Assembly: GCF_030463535.1 (NCBI RefSeq)
Contig: NC_132878.1
Span: forward strand, 27,861,261 to 27,925,260
Direction: 5' to 3'
Origin: Salminus brasiliensis
Taxonomy: Eukaryota; Chordata; Actinopteri; Characiformes; Bryconidae
DNA: 64,000 nucleotides
Shown here: positions 49,821-60,954 of the stretch, piece by piece
Layout of the letters: every line of letters begins with the position of its first letter
How positions within the stretch are numbered: position 1 is the stretch's first letter
Translations under genes and position numbers: made by a program
Notes under the pieces: generated by a model
What the model saw: only the letters and a program-made list of their open reading frames with translations
Told to the model about the DNA's origin: nothing
Database searches by the model: none

Positions 49821-51174
49821 AGCTGTGTGTGGGACTGTTGTATGTGGGGGACATGCTAAGCAGTGGAGGGGGCCGGCATGATTAAACTTGAAAATGAGAA
49901 GACAAAGATCTACTTGAGTGGAAGGGAGTTTTGAAATACTTTTAAATCCAGTCAAGGTCAAGGCTAACATAGCAAAAATCTATCTTTGTAAAACATCATA
50001 TCACACACACATGTTTATTTTTATATATTAAATAAATTAATATAATTTTTTTAGCTCTGCGCTGTGCTTTAGACTTCGTTTAGGGGTAACAGCATGTCGA
50101 ACTGTACCAGAAACCACAGAACTGTTCATAGCCCATTTCAAACATGCATTTTCACCTGGGTAATTAGTATAATAAACAACAACAACAACAATAATAAACA
50201 GCAATACAAGAGGAAATTTAGAGTATTAATAAAATAGGCTGAGGCAACAAACTTAAATAACATGCATATTAATAATGAATGAATAATTAACAATTATTAT
50301 GTACATAAACTGAGACAGTTTACTTGAATAAATTATGACGTTTACTTGTCAATACATAATTGACACAGATAATTACTTGTGTCACTATAATAAAAATGAT
50401 TCATACAATAACAATAATTACTAATTAAATATACTGAGGTCTTTAATGTTATTTCGTTAATTACGAATAGTTAAATCAAACTGGGCTAATTAACTGAAAT
50501 GAATGATGCAAATGATTAGTTAATAGATTATTAATCAATGACTACTAACAAAGACTGAGGACGTTAACACAGATGAAATGTGAGAATGAAAAAAAATGGA
50601 ATACATTAATTATTCATAAAATAAACATATATGTTAACAATGAATTATGTCCATTACTAATGAAAGGACACTTATATTAGTATATTGAACTGTTATTATG
50701 TGTAGCTGGGGTGAAAACCTAAATGAAGCCAAATTGATTGTCTAATAAATGTTGAAACGGAGTTTAAAAATGAGTAAGAGAGCTTTAAAATCTATCCTCA
50801 AAATACAGCCGGTGCTCCATTGGTGCAGTTACCACTATTCTGATTGGTGGGGATTAAGCTTCCAGTATTTACTATTTAGCTACATTAGCCTTGTACTTCC
50901 AGTGCTAAAATTAAAGAAGCAGACACTGGCTGATCCAATCTGATTTATCTTCCAGACTGTCCTCTAATGTTTAGTGTACCCCACCGGTCAGCAGGGTGCT
51001 AACATGATGCCCAAATCATCAAACAGTCTTCTCAAACCGTGTGGAGTTGTTCAGTAATTGCTAACACTAACTGGGGTACGTTTACACATAATGGGGCTAT
51101 GGCCTAATATCACAGTGCTCGTCAGTCTTTACATCAAGTAAAACCACCTACATTTGAATGGGGTTTACTAATAA
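49820..51174. other. Intergenic, no gene seen
   Basis: Strongly AT-rich (AATAATTA words at 50170-50700). The portion near 51030 resembles a dispersed repeat. Confidence 0.6.
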
Positions 51175-51179
51175 TAAAA

Positions 51180-51575
51180 AACTATTGAGCAGGTCCCCCT
51201 TGTGCCACCACAACAACTCGCATGGCCTTCACAAGACCTCTGAAGGCTCCCTGTGGTATCTGGTACTTGGAACCAATATGTTAGCAACAAATCCTTTATG
51301 TGGGGCCTCCATGGGTCACATCATCTGAGCCTAAGGTGTCCATGACCCTATCGCCGCATCCTCAGTTGTCTTTTCTTGGTGCACTTTTGGTAAGTACTGA
51401 CCACTGCAGACCAGAAAACTCCCAAAAGACATGCCTGATTGTTCCTGCTTTTAACGCATCACCTTCGAAAACTGACCCGCAGCCTAATATGCGTACCCTT
51501 AACAGATGCTACTGTAACCAGATAATCAATGCTACTCACTTCACCAGTTTTAATTTAATGGCTGATTATGTATTT
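51180..51575 (-). mobile_element. Tc1-like transposon, internally deleted
   Basis: CAGGTCCCCCTTGTGCCACC near the left, GGGGCCTCCATGG, then CCATGACCCTATCGCC and GGTAAGTACTGACCACTGCA match two separated parts of a common fish Tc1 element joined by a deletion. Transposase sense is the minus strand. The right end is decayed (AACAGATGCTACTG, AGATAATCA). Confidence 0.7.
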
Positions 51576-53890
51576 TCAATTAAGCAGTTCATAAAACTAA
51601 CACGTGGTGGTCCATGGACTTGTCCCCCACAGAAAGGGGTCCCTTTCTGCAGAAGGTTTGCGTCACAGAGCTAAAGGTTAAGCACAGAAGTAGCATCTTC
51701 AGAGCAAGCCTTAGATTTTAATTGCAGTTTTATGAAACAGCATGTCTACAATTTGTGAGTTCACTTCAGCTTATCTATCAACAGAGTGTGTGTGAGTTTG
51801 TGTGTGTGTTTGGTATGCAGTGAGCTCCGGCCCCCTTGGCTGCTGCCCCAGGCTGGAATAAGGCCTGGTCTGCTCCTACAGCTCCACCTCCTTTTCTAGC
51901 AAAGGAGCGCAGCTTTCAAACACACGCGCACTTCACTTATTCAGCAGCTCAGAAACACACACAAACACACACACGCACACACCTTCATGACCCTTGGATA
52001 TGACCTTGTGACCCCTGGCCGTGACCAGGGCACTGTTGGAGATGGGACTGTTCGGCTGTCTGAGTGGATTTTTCAGAAGAGCAAAGGTAAACGAGAGAGC
52101 GAGACAGAGTTAGAGAGAACCCAGTGGTGCCTCGGCAGCATTTTTATTCTCTGAGCTTGTGTGTGTGTGTGTGTGCTTAAGAAGAGAAGTGAGTGACAGG
52201 TGGATAAGCAATTGTTTTGAAATGGTGTTTCTGTGACTGACACTTTAAAAATGCACAGGGTGAGAGAGAGGCTATACTGAACTATAACTATACCTACCGT
52301 GTGTGTGTGTGAGAGAGAGACTTGTATATTGTATTGACACGGTCATGCTGATAAAGCTTAATTGGAATTGAATTGTGTGTGTGTGTGAGAGAGAGAGAAC
52401 GACCGTTATTTTTCTGACTCTGTCTGTGAGGTGTGTGACAGCCTGAGTGTGTGTGTATAAGTGTATATGTGCTTATGTGTAAGGCTTGCTGTGTGTGTGT
52501 GTTAGAGAATCTGTGGGAAAGTTTGTGTGTGTGTGTGTGTGTGAGTGAAGCGGACATTCCTCTGGCCTGCAGTGGGTGTAGGAATGGTTTGAATGTCATC
52601 CCGCTCGGGCCAAAACTCTGTTACCACGACAACCCCCTTTTTAAAAGTTGCTTTGGACCGAGCTTCCTGTGCCTCAGCCAATCAGCTGCTCCGGAAAAGT
52701 CATGATGTCATAAATTGCATAGAGAGAGCGTTCATTCAGAGGCCAGAATGATGGAAACACACAGTTGAGTGTCTCCACAGCTTCAAAAGTCACAGCTAAA
52801 ATATTCGGGAGAATGCTAACAGGGGATCCTGAGCTCCCTGTGAATATCGGGACAGAGTGGGGTTTGGTGTGAAATGGCAAATATTGGCATTTTGTTTACT
52901 ATCCAAAACCACCAGTGAACTTAGTGTCTACACATGTCTTCTATTGAGATTCATGTGTGATGACAATGATGGTAGAATAGCAGTAATTCATTAAAAAAAT
53001 GTTCTTTTTGGGGACTATCTTTTTGGGGGGTATTTTTGTACCCCCTGCATGTATCCCTCCACCATGTGAATGATAGGCAAGTTTGGGAGGATTACTTTCA
53101 AATGGAATCACCTGTGTGTAACTGTGACATAGTCCAAAGGATTACTTTATCAAAGTAATGTATAATGTAATCTGTAATGTAATTACTTTCTGTACTTTTT
53201 GGATTACTTGTCTTTTAAAAGCCACATTTTCACATAAAGGCAAAAAAAGTATGTATAAATTGACATGAATCCTTCCTGTGTGTCTACACCACGTCCCAAA
53301 CCATCTCAATATAATCTTGTATGCTCATGAAGCAAGTCTACTATATGGCATTACTGCAGGAGTAAACAAACAAACAAACAAATAAATATTAAATTGTGAA
53401 AGTTAACATAAAAAGATTGTAAAAAGTGAAAACTACATTTTGGATTCTTCATATTGGTCCATTCATCATGAAATGTTCAACCATCCGACTGAAACTAACA
53501 GCCTAGACCAGCATGAATTTCACATTCATTGAAAATGGTCTGAACTGGTTTATACTGGTCTTTTGCTGGTCTGGTTTGTTGGTGCGTGCTTGTTTTTCTA
53601 GCAGGGCTGGGTAAAGGCCTGCTTGCTTTTTTTAGATTATGTAAGAAACTAAGAAATGTTAAAAAGGAGTGTTTGAGAAGGTTTAATTATGTCAGTAAGG
53701 ATATGTAAAAATGAGCTTCCAGGTTATTGTGATTAATACTATTAGTGCACTGTTAAAAGTACTTTAAAAGGACGTTTGGAGATTCTCCAGTTTAAAGCTC
53801 TGGAGGAACCCTTGAAGGAACTTTTTTCTTCAAAAATACATTTTCTAGAAGATCCCATAATGCACCTTAGGAGGTTCCTCCTCAGTTTCA
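51576..53890. other. Intergenic, no proven gene
   Basis: Contains the candidate exon at 52042, scattered TG/GAGA tracts (52150-52540) and a CTGGT-rich repeat near 53490-53610. Confidence 0.55.
52042..52086 (+). CDS. Candidate short first coding exon, unidentified gene
   Basis: An ATG-led segment of 15 codons (MGLFGCLSGFFRRAK) ends exactly at an AAG/GTAAAC donor. The Gly2 and Cys6 pattern followed by basic residues resembles an N-myristoylated and palmitoylated tail. Its position downstream of yipf6 on the plus strand makes STARD8 or an unrelated gene possible. I do not recognise the peptide, and no partner exon is visible before the window ends. A chance open segment is quite possible. Confidence 0.2.
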
Positions 53891-53896
53891 AATGGA

Positions 53897-54580
53897 AGAC
53901 ATTTACATTTACATTTACATTTATGGCATTTAGCAGACGCTCTTATCCAGAGCGACTTACAAAGTGCTTTGCTATTTACCCAAGAAAACCTCAGCTAGTT
54001 AGAATAGACTAATACAAAAGATACCTCCAAGCTTAGACATTACTAAACACAATACAATAAGGCAACCATAGAACTATTCGTCCAAGTACTCTCTGAAGAG
54101 GTGGGTCTTCAGTCTGCGTTTGAAGACAGCGAGCGACTCGGCCGTTCGGACATCCAGGGGCAGCTCGTTCCACCACTTTGGTGCCAGGACAGAAAAAAGC
54201 CTGGACGCTTGTCTTCCGCGGATTTTGAGGGATGGTGGGTCGAGCCGAGCCGTACTTGAAGCTCGAAGGGCTCTTGGTGCGGATCGGCTTTTGACCATTG
54301 CCATCAGATACGGAGGGGCTGGTCCGTTCTTGGCTTTGTAGGCCAGCGTCAGGGTTTTAAATCTGATGCGGGCAGCTACAGGAAGCCAGTGGAGAGAACG
54401 CAGCAGTGGAGTGACATGGCTGAATTTAGGGACATTGAAGACGACCCGTGCCGCTGCATTCTGGATGAGTTGCAGGGGCCTGATGGTGCGCAGAGGGAGA
54501 CCAGCCAGAAGAGAGTTGCAGTAGTCAAGTCTGGAAGTGACGAGAGACTGAACAAGCACCTGGGTGGAAGACTCTCCAAA
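53897..54580 (-). mobile_element. 5'-truncated L2-like LINE with intact C-terminal frame
   Basis: A minus-strand frame (54559-54074, 161 residues) reads as the end of an L2/CR1-type reverse transcriptase protein: [52 protein letters not shown], then [19 protein letters not shown] and [16 protein letters not shown] before a stop. The 3' UTR ends with GTCGCTCTGGATAAGAGCGT and GCATTTA-type sequence plus (TGTAAA) repeats, the tail shared by many fish LINEs and SINEs. The intact frame suggests a fairly young insertion. Confidence 0.88.
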
Positions 54581-55006
54581 GGTTCCTCAGAGCCTTTCGC
54601 AGGCATAAGAGCTTTCTTCCAGATGATTTTCTTGTGCTGCCGGTCAGCTGTGAAGAAGATAAACATTTGCTCTGAGTGAATAAAAGTAATCTTTTGTTGT
54701 TGTTGTTTGAAATATACAACACAAACAAACAGGCCGAACCCCCTGCTGGGCTCAGGCCACGCTTTCTACATCATAAACACTTTCATATCTTCTTTCTGAA
54801 CTTTCCTCTGTCTTATCTCCTCTCTCTCCCTCCATCTCTTACTCTCTCTCGCGCTCTCTCTACACACACACACACACACTTCTCTTTATTGCCTTCCCTT
54901 TATCTCTTCCTCTTCTCTTTTGACTTCCTCTGCTTCTATCTCTCTTCTGTCTTGTTTCAGGTTTTTGTCATATCATGATAATCAAGACATTAATATTCAG
55001 TATATG

Positions 55007-55885
55007 CACCCATTCAGCCTACAGCAGTTTATCCTCTACTATTCAGCCTACAGCAATTTAGCCTCTACTATTCAGCCTACAGCAGTTTAGCCTCTACTAT
55101 TCAGCCTACAGCAGTTTAACCTCTACCATTCAGCCTACAGCAGTTTAACCCCACCTCTACCATTCAGCCTACAGCAGTTTAGCCTCTACTATTCAGCCTA
55201 CAGCAGTTTAACCTCTACCATTCAGCCTACAGCAGTTTAACCTCTACCATTCAGCCTACAGCAGTTTATCCTCTACCATTCAGCCTACAGCAGTTTAACT
55301 TCTACCATTCAGTCTACAGCAGTTTAACCTCTACCATTCAGCCTACAGCAGTTTAACTTCTACCATTCAGTCTACAGCAGTTTAACCTCTACCATTCAGC
55401 CTACAGCAGTTTAGCCTCTACTATTCAGCCTACAGCAGTTTAACCTCTACCATTCAGCCTACAGCAGTTTAGCCTCTACCATTCAGTCTACAGCAGTTTA
55501 GCCTCTACTATTCAGCCTACAGCAGTTTAACCTCTACCATTCAGCCTACAGCAGTTTAACCTCTACCATTCAGCCTACAGCAGTTTAACTTCTACCATTC
55601 AGTCTACAGCAGTTTAACCTCTACCATTCAGCCTACAGCAGTTTAACTTCTACCATTGAGCCTACAGCAGTTTAACTTCTACCATTCAGTCTACAGCAGT
55701 TTAACCTCTACCATTCAGCCTACAGCAGTTTAACTTCTACTATTCAGTCTACAGCAGTTTAACCTCTACCATTCAGCCTACAGCAGTTTAACTTCTACTA
55801 TTCAGTATACAACAGTTTATCCTCTACTATTCAGCCTACAGCTGTTTAGCCTCCACCTTTTCAGTCTACAACAGTTAAGTCATGC
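55007..55885 (-). repeat. 29-bp minisatellite, array C (reverse)
   Basis: About 30 units of CCATTCAGCCTACAGCAGTT followed by TAACCTCTA or variants (TAGCCTCTA, TAACTTCTA), in the same orientation as array B. Variants alternate in a pattern that suggests duplicated multi-unit blocks. Edges are decayed. Confidence 0.95.
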
Positions 55886-57655
55886 CAGTTTAGCCTACAT
55901 CAAATCAGCTCCATTTGTTTAGCTTGCAGTGCAAGGTAGCCAATCAAATCTGAGCTCATTTCCATATTTCTTTAGTGCATGATAACAGTTGTTTTCAGTT
56001 GTCAAAGACAAAGAGTTAATCCCAGCCTGGTGAGCGGATGCTGATGCTGATCATTAATGCAGGCCTAAAGACTGGAAGGCTGTTAAAGAGCGACCAAGGG
56101 ACAGAAACAGAGCAACTCCTCCACTGCTGTTCATAATTAATCTAAATAAATAAATAAATGAAGCTGAACGTTAATAATCTGATGTCATTTTCCGCTTTTA
56201 GACGCTGACCGTGACCTGTAGGTCCAGGCGCCCAGGTAGGACCAACTATGTCTCACACATTATGCTTATTAATGAGTCATTAATCCTGATAAACACAGCA
56301 GGCTGTTAAAGTATGATTTTTAATAAGACTCATAATATCCTGAAACATTAGAGCACTCCTGTATACACACACAATATACTCCCTTCTGGTCCATCCTAAA
56401 ACATGAATGGCAGTTATTGCAACCATGTGTTGTTATTAATTATTATAATTATTATTGTTATTATCATTATTATTGTTATTATTTTTATACAATGAATACT
56501 AAAAGGTATCCATCCAGTTTCTACACTTCTACAAACTGTGTATTTGGAAGGCTGCTGGTGTCTCTTTTCTGTGCTGAAAAGTAACTACACCCACTTTTAG
56601 GGTGGTAAACCCACAGCTTATCAATGTTGTCCGTCAGAGCTGGCTAGCTGTCAGTTGGATATGTTGTGGTTATGCTGATCCTCTGAATCAAAGAGCCGTA
56701 GCTACTCTCTCATCCATGTTTACACACCATTACTGAAGCCCTGCCTTTAGATTCATCTGCTAAAAACTCCCAGAATGGAGGAACTGAGACGACTTCATCG
56801 CTTTGAGTAAAACTTTAAAAAAATACATATAAAAAACGCTGCCACCAAAGGCATAAACCTCATGGGCATTTGTGCTCAAAACAACAAGCTAAACGTGCCG
56901 CTCCCACAAAAAACATCTGGATCAGCACATTCTATTATGTGGTATCGGTGGCCCTGATACTGGCAACAAACCTGATAATAATGTACAGCAAAAGTACCAT
57001 CTATAACCAAAAGTTATAACCAAAAGAGTTAACAACCCCACCTAAAGCCCAGTCTTCTTCATTTTCTTCTCATTTGAATTTACTACTGCAGCTTCAGAGG
57101 CCACCAATTAAGGTGGAAGAGAAAATTCATATGCGAGGTCTTATAAGCCTGCAGGATCTTAGAAGACTGTGAGATTTCTTTTTTTCTGGAGTCCACATGT
57201 TAAAGGTATTTACCTTAATGAATGTTATAGTGATTGTGAATATTGTTGGTGAAATGCAAAAACTGTATCTCCATTTTTGATTTTGACTTTGTGAATCTGA
57301 CAGTTTACACTGTATCAATTTCATGGCGAATGCACCAATACAAATGCTCCAAAATGACGTGTAAATTTGATGCTTTGGAGATACAAGGTTTTGTGTGACA
57401 GCAGCAATATATTTTTCTACCCCAACATTTAACACAATGCAAGAGTGTTAAAAAGAACGCAACAGCCCAGACCTCGCCACTGGTATCTGTGTAAATACAG
57501 CTAAGCCAGCTATCCCATTGGCTGGAACTTCACAGGTGTACCTGAAGACCTACCCCAACACAATAAGAAGCTAAATCAGCCAACCGCATTTCCAGTGTGT
57601 GGGACCAGGTGTGTCTGAAAAGGGTCACTATTTCTTCAGGAGGTTCTAGATAACC
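55886..57655. other. Intergenic, no gene seen
   Basis: AT-rich unique sequence with an ATT-type repeat near 56440-56485. No gene signal. Confidence 0.6.
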
Positions 57656-57880
57656 CCTGCTGAGAGTGCACTACAACCTCCCAGTCCACATTGAGTGGGT
57701 TCTACAACCTTCCAGCCTCTACTGAGAGTGCACTACAACCTCACAATGCTCACCGAGAGTGCACTACAACCTCACAGACTCCACTGAGAGTGCGCTACAA
57801 CCTCACAACATCCACTGAGAGTGCACTACAACCTCACAACCCTCACTGAGAGTGCACTAGACCCTCACAGCCAGCAGGCA
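57656..57880. repeat. About 31-bp tandem repeat, seven copies
   Basis: Units of TGAGAGTGCACTACAACCTC followed by ACA and a variable CTCCAC-type end. Confidence 0.88.
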
Positions 57881-58214
57881 GTGTCTCCATCTTCCGAACA
57901 ACAAACGGTGCAGTATTCTGAGAGTTAGTTTTACATTATTTCCTATTTTAATTTCATATTTCTGATGGATAATATCTCTGTAAAGCCCTCTGGTCTATCG
58001 GGATTATATCTGGTTGAGGCCAAGCCACGTAAAAGAGCAAGTGTGAACACACCCAAGACTCCCAAGATTTAAACCAGATCCAAATCCGATCACTCAAATC
58101 ACTTCAGGAGGTGGTCTGAGACACACATCTGTCCCAGACAGCAATCAGTAATTCCGAATGGGATGTAAGTCAGATGTGGGAGAAACAGGCAGCATAAAGA
58201 CCTGAGACACTCTG

Positions 58215-58850
58215 ACAAGGTCCTGATCTTCATGACCAGATCACTAGGTCAGAGCATCTCTGGCTTCTGGCGGTCTCTAGGTCGGCAGTAGTGAGTACCT
58301 ACCGATCAGACGAGAAGGGGCAGACCGCTAACCAGTGATGGGCCTGAAGCCTAAGGTTCATTGATCTTGTCTTGGCTGAACTGACAGAAGGGTTACCGTG
58401 GCCCAAGTCTCAAAAATATTTAATGATGGTTATGGAAGGTATGTGTCACAACATATAGTGCAGCTCCCCTGCTGCGTATGGGGCTGAGTAGTTGCAGACC
58501 AATCAGAGTGCCTGTTATGACCCCTGTCCACTGTCAAAAGCTTCCACAATAGACGCACAATAGAGTGCCAGAACTGGACCTTAGAGAGATGGAAGAAAGT
58601 GGCCTGGTCTGATGAGTCTTGGGGGCGGCTGGATGTATGTGTGTGCGCTCTTTACCTGTGGTAGGCGCTGTGACAGCAGTTTGATCCGGGGTGACTCCAC
58701 CTCTCCACTTACAGGGCTTAAAAGATCTGCTGGAACATCTTGGTGCCAGAGACCACCTTCAGAGGCCTTGCAGAGGGAGCTGTTTTGGCAGCACTGGGAG
58801 GAACAGCATTATGTGATTAGGATATAATAAAAATTGCTGTATATTATCCT
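58215..58850 (+). mobile_element. Decayed Tc1-like transposon (transposase sense +)
   Basis: The start of the coding part (GGTCAGAGCATCTCTGGC, GAGTACCTACCGATCAGACG) and, further on, GTGCCAGAACTGGACCTTAG with GGTGGCCTGG-like sequence. Near 58592-58622 the frame reads RWKKVAWSDES, which includes the second acidic residue of the DDE transposase. Frames are broken and the middle is missing. Confidence 0.65.
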
Positions 58851-59129
58851 CACCTTAAACAGAAAAAACAAATAACAAAGAATAACAGTGTGTGAATTCT
58901 CACTGTCAATGTAAGAGGTTTTGCAGAGTGTTTGTGTGTGTGATGGGGGGGTTCGTGGAGTTCACTCCTGCTGCGCTGGGAAGCTGATATCTCAGAGATC
59001 ACATGACAGGGAAGTGAGGATTTGAGCTATTTTTAATTAACCGTTTTATTTATATCCAGTGTAATTACTCGCTATGGCCTGCAAGAGGCGTCTCCACGCT
59101 GCCTGTTAGCCCATCTCTGATTTCCCTTA

Positions 59130-59166
<37 letters not shown>

Positions 59167-59288
59167 GTGGGGGGGTGGGGGGGTGCTGCTCTGAATAGGA
59201 GCGTCTGCCAGACGCCGTGAATGTAAATGTGGTCTCACACTTCACTCCTGAATCTCTCAGGAAATAAGCACACATCATTTTACAGCTG

Positions 59289-59346
<58 letters not shown>

Positions 59347-59520
59347 GAGCGTGTGCAGAAGCAGGCCGGCTCTGCTGGGTCTTTGACACTGACTTTAACA
59401 CTGCAGTCATTCTGAGCTTGTTTTGGGGAAAGGCTGAATTTCCAGTCCAGCCCAACTGGAGCTCATATGTTCTTATCAGTCAGTCAGTAGCCTGCACACA
59501 TCTCTATATTCTCTCCTCAC
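58851..59520. other. Intergenic, microsatellites only
   Basis: Contains GT tracts at 59137-59160 and 59291-59336 and a G-rich stretch (59160-59185). The latter has runs of G that could form a quadruplex. Confidence 0.7.
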
Positions 59521-59699
59521 GTCACTTCACTTTCTCTTTCTTTAGTTCCTCTTTTTTTATATTTTTATACCCTTCTTTTTTCTTCCCTTTTTACATTACT
59601 TTTTTGCTTTAATTTTCTTCTGTATTTAAAATTTTTTTTATATTTTCTTTTCTTTTCTACCATTTTAACCTTCATTATTATTACTGCATCGTTTCCTTT

Positions 59700-59731
<32 letters not shown>

Positions 59732-60262
59732 TATTTCTTAAAATTTTCTTGTTTTTTTGTTGTCATTCTTTCTTTCATATTTTTTATATTCTTCATTGCT
59801 TTTTTATCCTCCATTCCATTTCTTTGTTTTTTCTTTCTTTCTTATTTTTTATTTTCTATTATTTCCTTTTCCTCTCTATATTTATTTAAATAAAAAATAT
59901 GTTTATTTATTTCAATGTTTATATTTAGCATCCTTTAATTTTGTTCTTTCTTACATTTTCGTTCTTTATTTTTATGTTTATCTTCTATTTGTTTTCTTTC
60001 ATTATTTTTTATAAATATTTTTTATGTTTATTTTTTCTTTAATTTCTTTTTTCTTTTTCTTTCTTTATTTTTCATCTTCCCTGATTTTCTTTTGTTTTCT
60101 TTTTCAGATTCCTTTCTTTTCCTTTTTCTTTTTTCTTATTTTCTTTTATCTTTTTCTTTTTCATTCTTACACTCTCTATGTTTATTTCGTAGTTTCTTTA
60201 TTTCCCTCTTTCTATCTACCTAATTTTTACATCCTTTCTTCTTCTTTTCCCCTGTTTTCTAG
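59520..60262. repeat. T/C-rich (polypyrimidine) low-complexity block
   Basis: Over 700 bp that is mostly T and C on the plus strand with TTCTTTCTTT runs (59699-59735) and few purines other than A. Long shadow frames rich in F, L, S and Y result from composition. Confidence 0.9.
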
Positions 60263-60359
60263 TCATTGGAACATTGATGTGAGGATTTGATTGTAGTAGT
60301 AGTTTGTATGTCTGATCTCTCCGTGTCTGATCTAAAACAAAAACACTTTATGACTACGG

Positions 60360-60712
60360 TCTGACATAGCCAACTGCTTGAGGAACTGTGCCTGACCCTA
60401 GATCAGAGCACCTAATCGTGACCAGCTGTCCGCCTACAAATCCCATACGGCTCTCACTACGTTTCCCATGATGCACAGAGCAGGAGAGCAGCCGGAGCTC
60501 AGCGTGTCTCAGGAAGAGCCGAGAAAAGTTGGAGGAGTTTAAAAAATGAGAGACAAGCAGAAGAAAAAGCAGAACTGCAGGTGAAGAAGGGAGAAGGGAG
60601 ATGAGAGAGGAGTGCAGGCGGAGGGAGGAGAACTGCGGGACCGGAGAGAAGGAGGAGGGAGGAGGAGAGGAGCAGAAAACAGCGGAGGTTTTCATTCAGC
60701 GGTGGGGGAAGA
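60360..60712 (+). promoter_or_regulatory. Possible promoter or 5' UTR upstream of candidate exon
   Basis: The region changes from T-rich to GC-richer sequence, with CCCATGATGCACAGAGCAGG (60468) and then a GGA-rich purine block (60580-60680). It is plausible as the 5' UTR of a gene starting at 60713, but unproven. Confidence 0.3.
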
Positions 60713-60818
60713 ATGGAAAAAGCGAGTGAGAGTGAAAAGAGGAGTGTGGTAGCGCAGCTGAGGGCATGCAGAGCTTTAGCAGTGCTGAGGAGAAAACACA
60801 CGCACAAGCACACTGCAG
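60713..60818 (+). CDS. Candidate first coding exon, perhaps of stard8
   Basis: ATG at 60713 opens 35 codons, MEKASESEKRSVVAQLRACR and then a basic tail ending HKHTA. It ends at a textbook CAG/GTGAGT donor at 60818/60819. Upstream, 60360-60710 resembles a promoter or 5' UTR and contains a purine-rich GGA segment. Human gene order (OPHN1, YIPF6, STARD8) predicts a plus-strand gene here. I do not recognise the peptide as STARD8, so the gene assignment is only positional inference. Confidence 0.3.
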
Positions 60819-60954
60819 GTGAGTGGACACGTGGACGCAGCTTTACAGCCAGCTTTTCTGCTGTTATGGGGGGGGCACAAACTTTTTGACACTTACTGTG
60901 TTCAAGAATAAAGACACACATCACCGTTTCAGCCTTTTACCCAGACACATGTTC

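Noticed and set aside
36098..55885. Regular 29-bp units resembling CRISPR repeats
   Set aside because: There are no spacers: units are joined head to tail and the genome is a vertebrate.
59757..60290. F/L/S/Y-rich frames that look like membrane proteins
   Set aside because: Composition artefact of the T/C-rich block.
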